Part shown: piece by piece, positions 29,287 to 40,977 of the stretch
Position numbering within the stretch: position 1 is the first letter of the stretch
Layout: every line of letters begins with the position of its first letter
Source: Staphylotrichum longicolle
Lineage: Eukaryota; Ascomycota; Sordariomycetes; Sordariales; Chaetomiaceae
Direction of reading: 5' to 3'
DNA length: 64,000 nt
NCBI GenBank assembly: GCA_019096155.1
Contig: JAHCVI010000003.1
Location: 2,418,001 to 2,482,000, forward strand
Position numbers and translations under genes: made by a program
The notes under the pieces: model-generated
Seen by the model: only the letters and a program-made list of their open reading frames with translations
Database searches by the model: none
Told to the model about the DNA's origin: nothing

Positions 29287-30859
29287 ATGTCAACCCTCGA
29301 GGAGCTCGACGACCTCGACCGCCAGGAGCGCGACGACAAGAAGGACAAGAAGGACCAGCAGGGTGATGACAAGGGGAAGAAGGGCAGCGGAGATGGCGAC
29401 GCCGAGATGAAGGATGCAGAGCCGGAGGAGGATGATGTCCTGGATCCCGAGATCCTCAGCCTTAGCACAGAGGACATCAAGACTCGCCGGCGCTTGCTGG
29501 AAAACGACGCCCGAATCATGAGGAGCGAGTTCCAGCGGTTATCACATGAAAAGGCCACCATGGCCGAGAAGATCAAGGAGAACATGGAGAAGATCGCTAA
29601 CAACCGGTATGCCCGCCCCGCCCTGTAATCAGTCCTGCTGCGCCCACTAACAGTTGTCTTCCTCAAGGCAACTTCCATACCTGGTCGGCAACGTCGTCGA
29701 ACTCCTAGACCTAGACCCGACCGCCGAGTCATCCGAGGAGGGCGCCAACATTGATCTGGACGCCACCCGGGTAGGCAAGTCGGCCGTCATCAAGACGTCG
29801 ACGAGGCAAACCATCTTCCTGCCCCTCATCGGTCTCGTCGACCCGAACAAGCTCACCCCTGGCGACCTCATCGGTGTGAATAAGGACTCGTACCTTGTGC
29901 TGGACACACTGCCGGCCGAGTACGACAGCCGAGTCAAGGCCATGGAGGTCGACGAGAAGCCCACCGAAAAGTACAGCGATGTCGGCGGTCTCGACAAGCA
30001 GATCGCCGAGCTCATCGAGGCCATCGTATGGCCCATGAAGGAGGCGGAGAGGTTCAAGAAGATTGGCATCAAGGCGCCGAAGGGTATGGCGTTCGCGAAA
30101 ATGCTGATGATATGGGAGGTGCTAACGCGGTGGTTTAGGTGCCCTGATGTATGGCCCGCCCGGTACAGGCAAGACATTGCTTGCGAGGGCGTGCGCTGCG
30201 CAAACCGACGCCACGTTCCTCAAACTTGCGGGGCCGCAGCTTGTGCAGATGTTCATCGGTGACGGTGCCAAGCTTGTTCGCGACTGTTTCGCTCTCGCCA
30301 AGGAGAAGGCGCCAGCGATCATCTTCATTGACGAGCTCGATGCCGTCGGCACCAAGCGGTTCGACAGCGAGAAGAGCGGTGACCGTGAAGTACAGCGGAC
30401 CATGTTGGAGCTGCTCAACCAACTGGACGGCTTCGCCTCAGACGACCGGATCAAGGTCATTGCCGCCACCAACCGTGTGGACGTGTTGGATCCCGCACTG
30501 CTCAGATCCGGCCGTCTCGACCGCAAGATCGAGTTCCCGCTGCCCAACGAGGAGGCGCGCGCGCAGATTCTGAAGATCCACTCTCGCAAGATGAAGGTTG
30601 ATCCCGCCGTCAACTGGGGCGAGTTGGCTCGCAGCACGGACGAGTTTGGTGGTGCCATGCTCAAGGCCGTGTGCGTTGAGGCTGGCATGATCGCCCTGCG
30701 CATGGGCAAGAACAAGATTGGTCACGAGCACTACGTGGATGCCATTGCGGAAGTACAGGCCAAGAAGAAGGATGTGAGTACTCCCCTTGCCCCTAGGTGC
30801 CGGCATGAATCATTGAGACTGACCACTCATCCCTCTAGACGGTCAACTTCTATGCTTAA
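29287..30859 (+). CDS. rpt5: 26S proteasome regulatory subunit Rpt5 (AAA ATPase)
   Basis: A 463-residue ATPase of the proteasome base ring. Exons are 29287-29606, 29668-30083, 30139-30773 and a 21-base last exon 30839-30859. A coiled-coil N-terminus (about residues 50-105) precedes the OB domain and the AAA module: Walker A GPPGTGKTLL (the splice falls just before, giving KGALMYGPPG), Walker B AIIFIDELDAVGTKR, and sensor region VIAATNRVDVLDPALLRSGR. The last exon encodes TVNFYA, a C-terminal Phe-Tyr-Ala that fits the HbYX motif by which Rpt5 docks into and opens the 20S gate. A gene model missing the last exon would lose that motif. Very well conserved, with no anomaly. Confidence 0.97.
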
Positions 30860-31344
30860 CCACCATGACGTCCATCAAATCACCAGCGAGTATGACAACG
30901 GGAAAATCATCGTGGTCCATAGAATCTGGTATGCTAGGTTGATAGAGCCGGCCGTTTGTGTAATAATCATGGGGCATCAAGCGATTTGCCATTGGTCACG
31001 GGAGTCTTGCTTGCGGCTTGCTTGGTTACTTGGCCTGCGTGTGGTGTGTGTTATCTCTCAGCATACCCCTAGTGCCGACATTAGAAGAGTCTATCAAAGG
31101 CATGCTTTCCACACCCTACAACATCGAGACCATGATCAACATTCAAACCTGATTGCGAAGCCGGCTTCTTGACCAGAGATCATCATGATTATAACCTTCG
31201 CCGCACGAGATACAGGGTTCATTTCATCCATCAAATATTACAGCAGCGACCGATATCTCTGAACCGTGGGGTCCTCACATTTGATATCCTATCCCTTTAT
31301 ATACTTATACAAGGTATCTTTCTCTATCAACATGCCAACCGTCC
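30860..31344. other. Convergent 3' intergenic region
   Basis: 485 bases between the rpt5 stop and the end of the minus-strand membrane protein gene. AT content rises towards 31200-31330. No gene is seen. Confidence 0.5.
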
Positions 31345-32181
31345 TCATCGATACGTCCCGCCGAGTTCATACCGCGTCGTCTCAACACCCAATTCGCGGG
31401 GCGACCCTATGTCGCTCACTTCGTGGAAGACAGTGCTGGGCGTGCCCTTGTGCGGTCCATTGCCCGCGCCATTCAAGTTGCCTCCCATCGCCGGCCCAAC
31501 CTCCAACTGCGGCTCGCCGCGACGTCTGTTCCATCTCGACAAGAACCAGCCCGCTGCAACACCCAGGCCCAACGCTGCTACGGCTCCCACGGCGACCCCG
31601 GCCGTGGCTCCCGTGCTCAAGCTGGGACTGTTTTCTGTTAGGGGTGCCGATGAGGATGTGCTGGAGGGTGCGGGCGTAGGGGTGTTGAACACGGTGGTGG
31701 GCGGCTGCGCCGCAGTGGCGGGCCTGGAGATGTTGAAGTAGTGCGAACCCGCTCTCGGCGACGTGTCCCCTTCGAAGTAGATGGCGAAGGTGAACACGTT
31801 TGAGAAGGTCAGGTTCTTTGCTGTCGCGACGACCCAGGGACTGCTCGTCATGTTCACGCTGTCGTCTGCGAGGGGTTTAGTCAGGGGCCTACGGAGATTG
31901 CAGCCAGATGATCCCATGGACTTACGGACGACGTATTCAAACGCCTGGTCACTCGGGATGTCGGTCCCCTTGGAGATGTCGACCTGGAAGACGACAACAG
32001 AAAACTTGACGTCATTGTCCTTGGTGTCTGTCCATGCGACCTGGATGGCAGTGCTCTCAGTGTAGACCGGGTTGTTTCCAAAATCCCCCGTCGTTCCAGA
32101 TGGCGGTGGAGGGTTGATGAAGGAGACCGCCGTTACAGGCCACAAGAATGTGAGGAAGGCGGCTAATGATGAAGACCGCAT
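31345..32181 (-). CDS. Single-pass surface-type protein with Ser/Thr-rich stalk (Mid2-like topology)
   Basis: A 258-residue predicted type I membrane protein. It has an N-terminal signal peptide (MRSSSLAAFLTFLWPVTAVS), an extracellular part with N-glycosylation sites (NMT, NLT, NIS), a Thr/Pro/Ser-rich stalk and one transmembrane helix (GATAGVAVGAVAALGLGVAA), followed by Arg-rich stop-transfer residues and a cytoplasmic tail of about 60 residues. Exons are 32181-31926 and 31865-31345. The 60-base intron (31866-31925; gtaagt, ctgac branch, cgcag) is a multiple of three and open, so an unspliced reading gives a longer protein. The topology recalls fungal wall-stress sensors, but I see no WSC or Mid2 cysteine signature, so function is unassigned. 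Confidence 0.75.
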   Translation of the reverse strand: MRSSSLAAFLTFLWPVTAVSFINPPPPSGTTGDFGNNPVYTESTAIQVAWTDTKDNDVKFSVVVFQVDISKGTDIPSDQAFEYVVRKSMGSSGCNLRRPLTKPLADDSVNMTSSPWVVATAKNLTFSNVFTFAIYFEGDTSPRAGSHYFNISRPATAAQPPTTVFNTPTPAPSSTSSSAPLTENSPSLSTGATAGVAVGAVAALGLGVAAGWFLSRWNRRRGEPQLEVGPAMGGNLNGAGNGPHKGTPSTVFHEVSDIGSPRELGVETTRYELGGTYR

Positions 32182-33076
32182 CTTGACGGCTGATTGAACA
32201 AGTATTTGACAGCGTGCACTCGACGAAATTTCAATGGCCTTCTGGAGGAAGCCTTGGGCCAGGGCAACGGCAGGATTGGATGCAACCAAGCAAGAATGCA
32301 GAATCACCCTGACTCCTCAGTTTTGCGAGAACCGTGATTTCCTTGGTATGTATCCCGGTTATTCCGAGTCGGCTCGTTTGCCATGCACAGCTTGCCGCCG
32401 TGCCACCCCCAAGCGCCATCTGAGACTCGCCAAAGTCCCCAAAATGGACTCTCATTCGCTGCAAATAAACTGCGCGCCTCTCAGCCTGTCAGCAAGTGGC
32501 TCCACGGTGCGGTTAGGGGACAACCAAAGGAGATGAGCATTTTCTTAGGTTTATATCGCCCACGCAGGCTGCAGCGGCGAGTCGGAATCTCGATACTGAT
32601 TACATCCCCACGGATCCCACCATGGACGGGTATTCAGGAACCCTGGTTTGGAGGAGCTCGATATCCTCACAAACAAGAAACCGATTGAACTGGGAGAACT
32701 CGCCTTTGGGAAGCTTTCGGGAAGCCATGCTCAACCTCACCAACGATGGCAAGCAAGCAGGCCACTCCGAGCCGAGTTCTAACTTCTGGCGAACGCCCTG
32801 ATGGATGATCACTACATCACCCTTCACCAAACGACATTCGCATCCCGCGTTTGATGCGCTGATATCCACATCAGCCGCAACATGAAGTCGATATCGCCGT
32901 ACTACGGACCCTGCACAGCCCGAGACAGCCTGGAAGATGATGTGAACAAACATGGCCGCTTTTCAAGTCCACTGAAATCCTGCAGCTCAGTGTTTTTTGC
33001 TGCGACTGACATGGCACGCTACCGTCCTGCCTGACTGCTGGCCTCCTTATCAAGCCCTCTTCCACCACCTCCTTTC
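32182..33076. other. Intergenic region before the 5S rRNA gene
   Basis: About 895 bases with no supported protein gene. It should contain any upstream elements of the 5S gene and the promoter of the minus-strand gene ending at 32181. Confidence 0.5.
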
Positions 33077-33195
33077 ACATACGACCATATCCGCGCGAAA
33101 GTACGGGATCCCGTCCGCTCTCCCCTAGTCAACCGCGTGAGAGCTGAACTAGTAGTTGGGTCGGTGACGACCAGCGAATCCTCAGTGTTGTATGT
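33077..33195 (+). rRNA. 5S ribosomal RNA (dispersed single gene)
   Basis: A 119-base sequence that matches the Neurospora-type 5S rRNA. It begins ACATACGACCATA and ends GTTGTATGT; the terminal ACATAC/GTATGT bases pair as helix I. The conserved internal blocks GGGATCCCGTCCGCTCTC and GTAGTTGGGTCGGTGACGA are intact, so the internal RNA polymerase III promoter (A, intermediate and C boxes) should work. Helix II differs from the Neurospora alpha type but still pairs (CGCGCG with CGCGTG, using a G-U). A T-run follows at once. Dispersed 5S genes are typical of filamentous ascomycetes. A protein ORF on the opposite strand here is accidental. Confidence 0.95.
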
Positions 33196-33200
33196 TTTTT
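33196..33200 (+). terminator. RNA polymerase III T-run terminator of the 5S gene
   Basis: Directly after the last base of helix I (33195) the run of T continues to 33200, six T in all counting 33195. This is the standard polymerase III termination signal. Confidence 0.85.
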
Positions 33201-36200
33201 GCATCTCCACTCCTTTTTTGTGGTGTTTTGGCTGTTGTGTTCCACCGACACTCCACACTGGCACCTCGACATCCAATGCAAAAAAAGTTATTCCTCAGTG
33301 CTCCCAGGTCTTAAAGGACAGAGACAGAAATTTTTAAAGAGGAGAGAATGAGATTAAGGAACAACTTGCAGTTGAGAGACTCGAACTAGTTCTCTACCCA
33401 AACCCTTGATTCTCATTTTCTGGGACAAAATCTACAGCTCCGCGGCTGCGAACTTGAAATGCAGTATCAAGCTCCTAGTTTCTGCATGGCGAGCGTGCAG
33501 TGAAGTGAATCTGGACCTGTAGTGAAAAATTGATGTCGGAGAGGAGAGGGTTGAGTGATGAGCACCGTGAAACGATGCTGCCACTATCTTAAGTGCCTAA
33601 GGTAGTCGGAAGAGTTGAGGGCATGCGCTGTCTTGCCACACTCTGCCCTGCCAATCCCCCATCGCACACCACGACTCCCGTCATCGTATCGCAACGCTGT
33701 AAGCTGTATCCAGCATAAGCATACTAAGTTGGGGTTTCGGTCGAGGTGAGCTGGGCTCGAGCGAGTTGATTACGAGTGAGAAGTCCAACAACACTGACTT
33801 GAACAAGTATGTTAACTGAGCCCCTCAACATAACGCAATCCTCTGAGATTTGATTTTGCATCATCTTGTTGACTGATGTTGCTAGTGTTCATGGGTAGAA
33901 ATGTTGACGTTTATAGAGACACCTGAAATGTAACTGTAAGGTAGCCAACGATTTGAAGATGTTCAGCTCCTTCCCCATGGGACCTACGAAGGGAGACAGG
34001 GCCAGGTCAATTGAAGCAGCCAGTCCTTCGATCTTTAAAAGCAAGGCGAAACACAATACCCTGCGGCATACGATGTTAGACGACCAATTTTTAACCAAGC
34101 TTCTATTCACAACTTCCAACCTCTCGCCGCCGAAAAAGAACTACCACGATCTCGCCCTACTAACTGCCACCAATTCCCAGCGTGCCAATATGTAAAATGG
34201 ATTTTGCAGAGAAAGTCCATGGAACATCTTGGGGTTAGATGGAAAGCGGGATACATCGTGGGTAGTCCGAGGAACGTTAGGTGGCAGTGGGCAGTCAAGA
34301 GAACAAGGTGCAGCACGGCAGTCGAAAGGACAAGATAGAAGCGCCACAGGCTAACAATGGCAGCAGAAAGGCAGTGCGGAGACCGTCCTGCGATTTTAGT
34401 CGTTCTTGAGCAAACTCGAGAGTTCCTTGAGGACTGGAAGTTAGGTTCTTCCACGTTGGGTCAGAATCAAGGTATCACTGGTAACCATCGCGACGCCTTT
34501 ATGATTCCGCAATGGAATCCCAGGCCCTATCATCATGATTTTCTTTGCACGGCGAGAGAAACTGTTGATGAAGCTTAAGGGAGCGACGTTACAGTTGGAC
34601 CTAGAAGCGGCCTTTCGTATCACGATCACGTCCATGTCTCCAGTTGAGACATATAACGGATTGCATGAATGTGAGATGAGTACGTCAACCACATACATGG
34701 CCAATGGATACCGGAGGAAGAACTCATGATAACCAGCTGCCTGGTATCTCATCATGTCTCACCGATATGAAGCAACCCCCGAATCACTTCACGAGTCCAC
34801 TTCACCTTGGCTCACACAACAGCACTCCGCCACTCAAGGAAACCAAAGCCCAGACTCGGGCCTGCCACCACCAAGGGTTGTCTTCCTCGTTAGTGACAAG
34901 TGTGCGTTAGTACCTGCAGCTCCTACGACAGCTTCCCTTGTACCTCGGCATCGACAACCACGGCACCATTCCAACTCGCCTAGCAACGTCATCCAGTCGC
35001 ATCTACGACCCCTTTCCCAGCGGTCCGGACCGCTCTTCCCGTGTTTGACCGGTCCACCGCAAGCTCGATATCCAGACAGAAGCCGCACGACAGATGCAGG
35101 AACAACAAAACGTGGTTTGGGGCTAGTCGAAACCAGACATGCTAACGGACTCATCGGGCCGGTCGTCGTGCTCAGCCACCCAACTTATTGATAACATGTG
35201 TGATTCGGGAGGCTCGAAATTTGACGCGCCGTGTGATTGAGCCAGCCGGTGAGGAGAAAGATTACGACAACAACCTTGGAATGCTTTTTAGTGTTGTAGT
35301 TGGGGCCGTTCGGGTGTGGCTGTGCTGGTGGTTGGCATGCGAACACGAGAGGTCCAGGCCGCAGGAGGGCAGTCGGGAGAAAACAGGCGAGGTTGGTGTT
35401 TGGTCTGCAGGGTGCGCCAAGACTGCAATGCTGATTGCGGGTACTTGGCCATGGGCAGTTTGATAGGCCCTTCGTGGCGACGATGAAATGATGGACTCAA
35501 GACTCACGGTCCGCAGGTGGTTTGATGTGTGTGTTGGGAAGCGACCATACAAGCCCTTGCAAGTTGGGCACCGAATGGACGGTAGACCCAGTTTCGCTGC
35601 ATGTGCCGTCGGGATAAATGCAGGGGTCAACTACCTGACTGGTTCATTTCCCAGACTGCTCAGCCTGTCCAAGGAAGGCAGGTCGGTAACACAGGGGTTG
35701 AAGAGTGTATTGTGTGGCTGAGTCGTGGTGTAACCCGGAAGCCGCTGCAAGTCGAACAATCAAGGGACCGATGGGGCCAAGGCGTTCCCGGCTCATGGTC
35801 AGGTGTCGTCCCCGTCTCGCTATCACACGGCCTTCACAGATTAATGGCGATACTATCGACGAGCAAGAAGCCATTATTAGCTTCTAGCGCTGACCCCGAA
35901 AGTTGTCGGGGAGGGTCCTTGAAACTCGCACGGCCGTGCCGAGACGCGCGTGTAAGACGCAGACGCGGGAAGCGCCACATTGAAACGGGGCCGAATTGGT
36001 TTCCCGGGGACGAAACAAGACGCACCTTGTCGGGCTTGGCTCTGATGCCTGGCTGCGGCAGGCAGGATGACATCCATCTCGTGCAACCGTGTAAGTGGGT
36101 GGTGTCCAACAAGGTTCCGTGCCGCCGCAAGCTTGAATGCCTTCCCGAAAGATACCAAAAACTCGCCGAGGCGAGTCATGTGAGATCCTTCTGGTCCCTC

Positions 36201-36790
36201 GAGCCATGAGGACGAGTCATCTCGTCACTATCGGGCCGGACAGGCAATAACCGTCGTAATGCAACCTGTGATCCCCATGTTATGGTTACGACTCATTCCA
36301 ACAAACCTAGGTAGGTAGTTAGGCAACCAAAATAAATATTATCAACCTTGACAAGCAAAGACAAACTGCAAATCACAAACAAAAGATACCCAAGTTCTGG
36401 ATGAAAGCAGTGTGCTCCATGTGACAAAAAAGGGGGTTGCAACGAGACCAAGCCAGGGGTATATGCGAGCGCGCTCTATGGGAAATGGTACAGGAGGTCG
36501 TCCGAACGATGAAAAAAGGAAAGAGATATCCCCGAGAAAACAGAAAGGAAAGACAAAAGAAAGACAAAGGAAATGTCTATGTGTGAATCCCATCCGTGTC
36601 CCCCGGTAATGCCGTGTCGTCCCAGTTGCCAGTCGTCAATGTTGTTACATGTTGAAATCGAAAACGCCATTAGTCTTGCATCCCTGGGCTTTCGCCGGGA
36701 TTGCTCTGTCCCGCCAGGAGCTCATCTGGTTCGGTGCTGAAGGAGAATCGGCACCGGTCAGCAAAAACTCCCCGTGACTTCATCTGGAAG
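33201..36790. other. Gene-poor region, about 3.6 kb
   Basis: No intact gene is supported. A patch at about 34754-35130 shows coding-like peptide stretches in two successive frames that I cannot join into a gene (see findings). The rest has neutral composition and is not strikingly AT-rich. A CCTAGGTAGGTAG motif occurs near 36306-36320. I recognise no transposon protein, long terminal repeat or tRNA. Confidence 0.45.
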
Positions 36791-37522
36791 TCAATAACCG
36801 TACGAATAATCCGTCGCGGGGTCATCTGCAACAGAGTCTGTCAGTCAACAATCTCTCCAAGCTTTGGAAAGAGCCGTGGTCTACATACATTGATAGGATG
36901 CGTAGGCTTCGGCATAGGCTGCCGCATTGTAGGACGCTTCTTCGGGGGGCGGTGTGCCGTACATGAGATCCTCAATCGGTTCTGGAGCGAGTAACATCGT
37001 TAGCTGTCAAGTCGTGACTGAAGAATCGAGTTTGGAAAAGCTTACCGTGGCACTCGATGTCGTCACCCTCCTTCATAGTACCCTTTTTCTGGGCCCGTTT
37101 CTCGAACCGGGCGATATCTTTGGGGTCGACCACTCTCCCGCGCAGGACGAAGCGTGTCTCTTTCGGCGGGTTCTGGGCTGCCCGCTCGCGCATCGTCTTG
37201 ATCATGAACATGTACTCGGATGCCTTGATGTACTTGGTGTCGAGGTTCCACTTTTTGAGCTGGGTCTTGTATTGCTTTTCTCTGCTCATCTGTCAGTCGA
37301 GTTGATGCGTGTTAGATGGTGTCTTCGTGGCACTCACGTTGCTTTGAAGCCATATGTCACCTGCATCTCGGCCATGACATCCTTCAGCTTCATGTTCATG
37401 GTGTTGTACAGATGGGCGATGATCTCGCGGTACGGCTCCCAGTCCTCCGGCTTGGATGGCCTGAACGAAGCCACGGGGACGGGCTGTTGAGCAGACTGGC
37501 CATAGACGTAGTATTCGTCCAT
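36791..37522 (-). CDS. Clr5-domain protein
   Basis: A 182-residue protein carrying the fungal Clr5 domain, a predicted DNA-binding module named after the fission yeast heterochromatin factor Clr5. Minus-strand exons are 37522-37338, 37281-37046, 36981-36889 and 36825-36791. The domain occupies about residues 24-85: KPEDWEPYREIIAHLYNTM, then MQVTYGFKATEKQYKTQLKK across the first splice, then WNLDTKYIKASEY. A basic segment (RGRVVDPKDIARFEKRAQKK) follows. The tail is Tyr-rich (ASYQYDPATDYSYGY) and is spliced from two tiny exons, so its end is less certain. Many Clr5 proteins are longer with TPR or ankyrin repeats; this is a minimal form. Confidence 0.85.
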
Positions 37523-40500
37523 CGTAAGCGGTGAACTCCTTGGACGGCTTGGTGACGCGAGTGTGGTGGGAGGTGTGTGTGCCTCGTTCAGAGTGCCTCA
37601 CTTGATGATGCAAGTTTGATGGAATGATGTTGAGGGCAGATGCATCGTGGTAGACCAGACGGGGGAGGCATGGTGGACTTATATCCCATCGTGGCTGGTG
37701 AGAAGATCGAGACAAGAATGGTATAGGCACGGCCACAGAGCAGTTGTAGGGGGCTTGCTGCCTTGTCTTCACGGCGTGGGAGGCTAGGCAGCTGGGGGCC
37801 ACAACGACGGGGGTGTGACACGGGCATTTGCCAATGCCATGGCGCCTGAGGACCAAACTGGGTTCCCGAACAAGAACAGAATGACTCGACGTGAGCCTGA
37901 CGGGGAGCCTCACCCGTGACGGGGCAGGAAGTGGTGGGGTCAGCAACCTCCCCCCCTACCCCTTGCCGCTTGGCCCAAGCTGGTCACAGTAATGCGTTAA
38001 TCGTCTGGACCGGCGCTGTCGTGCCCGAGGAATATGTGGGACCCCCCCAACGTCGCTTTGTTTAGACAACGACGCCATTGGCGTTGCACAAGTTCCTTGC
38101 AGCCTTCCTAGGCAACTCGCCCGCGAGAAGGCTCAGGACGCAGTACCCGTGGACGCCCATGACGGACACGACTCAGACAAGCATGGAAAAGCACTTGAAA
38201 AAAAGATCGCAAAACAGAGGAGACGGAACGACTTAGCTGCGCGCTCGCGCCGAAAAGAGAAGTTGCTCCTGGTGGCCGTTGGCGGGTCCTCATCTCCTCT
38301 CTAGGCATCGCGTCTCCACAGCCGTCGAGCGTTGGTGCTCCAATTCAACGTCGGGGCAGCCGCCGGTGGTCGGGACCGCACCTTGCCGGCAGGGTGATCC
38401 CAAGACCCGAATTTGCCCTAAGCCTGATGACAGAGGCGCAAGAAGGCACGCAGCAAAGCGTTTGAAGTGCGCGCTTGAGCCCACAACGGCGCTCGCGTGT
38501 GCGGCGTGATCGTGTATGAGGCGCAATTCCACAAGATTTCATGTCTGGACATTTGTTTGAGATGAGAAATGGCGAGTTCCATACGGTATCCACGTGAGGA
38601 TGAGAATGCTCCGTCTGGCCGGATAAACACGCCGCCTGCCTGTTTAGCGAACCCGTTTGGGCCTTCTCATGGCGGATTATTGATGCAGATTTGGACGGCC
38701 CCAGGCAGCACAGGCCGAAACCCCACGCTGCCTTCCCGCTCTGACTCCATTTCCAATCGCAACCGCCAACAACAGAATGCGACCGACGGGAATCCATTTT
38801 GGCGCCTTGGCCTTAGTTCAGTGCAACTCCGGTCTTGCCAGCGAAAAAAATCCTACTACCGGTAATAAGGCTGCTAAGGTTGCATGTGACCAAACTGGCG
38901 TGCAACATCAAGAGTGGACCCTGGCTTTGATGCGCTCATTGAGCGAACCTCGAAGCTATCAAAAACCGATGGATGCACTTCGAATCGGAGTCGCTCACTG
39001 ACATGATCTGATCATATGCAGCATCGCCACACCACACCACCATATGAAGTTTATGCACCCTTCTCCCCCGGATATAACTCAGCTGACGCGGCATCAAGCT
39101 TAAGTTGCCAATCAGTTGGGATGAAACCTAAATTCAGAGCGATTGAAACAAGTTTCAAGTTGCACCACCCAGGAATCTGGGGCCGGCGCCGCAGCTCTGA
39201 TTCGTTTCCCGGACGCAGGATGCGGCTCGACAGGCGTCCGCTGCACGACAAAGCACCCTCCGGGGCTGCCGGTAGATGGTGCCTCCTTGGGACCTCCAGC
39301 ATGCGGCCCTGGCAGACACCGGCTCCTGCAAGGGACGGACCCAGCTGCTCCAACAAACTTTCGGTCCCGACTCCGGTCCGTGGGATGCTGACCTGCGCCG
39401 TGGGGCTGCCGCGACACCCCACGTGCCGGATGCAGCTTGCGACATACCCCTTTGCAAATGTTCGGTGAAGCATCGGCGACAAGCTGCAACACGCTGCAGC
39501 TCCCTACCCCGACCCAGCGACGCGGTCCCGGGACTCGGCGGCGCGGACCTGATAGTCGCCGTCGGCGCGTCTCTCGCGGCTCACGCTGACTTGTGTTACC
39601 CGAAGCACATTTCGGGTCGAGCTTGCGAATGCCTGACTTGTGTTCTCTTGGCGTTTTGACGCTTGTTCTCTGCATCTGGCCCCCATGTGCTACCATGAGA
39701 AGCGCTTTACGCGCCGTGTGTAACATTCTCCTGCTTCGAGAACCTGCTCCTTGGTCAGAGCAACTCAAGGGGGTTGATCCTTTCGCGCCTGCACGGAGCA
39801 GCCTCCGCTTCCGGTTGTAGTAGACGGCCTAATCCTGGCATGAATAATACTTGTTTTTAGAGTGTGATTTGAAACCCTCAAAGCTCAACCGACAGGGTTG
39901 TGAAATGAATCGAAAGACACCCAGAATGCCTTATGACAGCCTTGTCGAGTTCGCAAGTCCGACCCATCCTCAGGGGCAGCACATATTCTGCCTGTCACCG
40001 CACGAGGCTGAAAGGAGTCTGGGCATGTCTCTCTTCTATTGTCATTTAGAGCTTGGCGTCACTCCCATTCCGTCCAAGTCGATCAACAGCTACATTTCCG
40101 CGGCAAAGAAGAGCCGTCCTTCCATCAACTCAGGGGCGATGTCGGCATGCCAGAGTGCCTGACAGAAAATCATGACGCGGGCATCAACTGGGAACTCAAG
40201 GGCAGCAGCATCGTGCCGTGCATGTGCATACACACCAGCACAGCTGCTGGTAATAATCAGCCTCCCCGTTCGACCTCACATCTATCGATCCTCAGGAGTT
40301 CACTGGGATAACCCAGCAAGGCAGGGACGCGATCACATTCTTTTTCCTTTCACTGAATCGTACGGAACTGACAACAGTGGTGCGCTGTCTCTCTCGTTGT
40401 GTATACAGGCCTGAGTTCAATCCTTTCCATCTTCCAGTTTCGTCTGGGTCTTTTGGAGAATAGGCACCCGTGGTTTCCCAGTCATTTTCTTCAGACTTTT

Positions 40501-40977
40501 ATCGTCTTCAAACCATGAGTGCACGTCTGCAGGGAAGCATATGTGGCATGCGTATTGGGACCTCCCTTGACCTCCCAGCTTCACATCTCCACTCGGATCA
40601 TTTTGCATCACGAAATCGAAGAGCCGACCGTCTTGAATCCCTATATGCTGTCGAGACCCTGAAACATTCACATCTCTGCACTGCAACATAGTCACAAAAC
40701 ATGCGCTAGTACAAGGCATAGATAACTCAGATTTAAATCAACGAACTAGCCTAACTCCAGCAGACTCGATCCGGTATTGCCTCCCAGGCGCGAACGACGC
40801 ACCCGTAGGGAGATATGCATTCCGAATCCCTTGAAAAAACCCAATTTCGTCCTTACTGAAAAGTCAGCCCATCCTTCTTTCCTTTCCATCGATCCATCAA
40901 TCATGAAAGCCCCTCCACAAATACACTTTCCCCCTCTCCACCTTCACAAACAGAGTAGTGTAGGTATCGCCACGAGA
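37523..40977. other. Gene-poor region, about 3.5 kb
   Basis: No gene is supported. A GC-rich part around 39130-39560 gives overlapping open frames on both strands, which is expected from composition alone; none shows a recognisable domain or consistent codon use. I see no RNA gene or mobile element. The part before 37522 is the Clr5 gene's promoter side, and the part before 40978 is the 3' side of the Msc1-like gene. Confidence 0.45.

Noticed and set aside
33365..33400. Possible tRNA fragment (agagactcgaactagttc)
   Set aside because: A T-loop-like string only; no acceptor stem or other arms nearby.
35601..36209. 202-codon plus-strand ORF in the gene-poor block
   Set aside because: Composition is neutral (Arg/Cys/Trp-rich) with overlapping ORFs on the other strand; no recognisable motif.
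39016..39768. Overlapping ORFs of up to 218 codons on both strands
   Set aside because: GC-rich stretch giving Arg/Gly/Pro-rich frames in nearly every phase; no domain and no codon bias.
33201..40977. Transposon or RIP-degraded repeat in the gene-poor blocks
   Set aside because: No AT-rich shift, reverse-transcriptase, integrase or transposase peptide and no terminal repeats were found by eye; a repeat-library search would be decisive.
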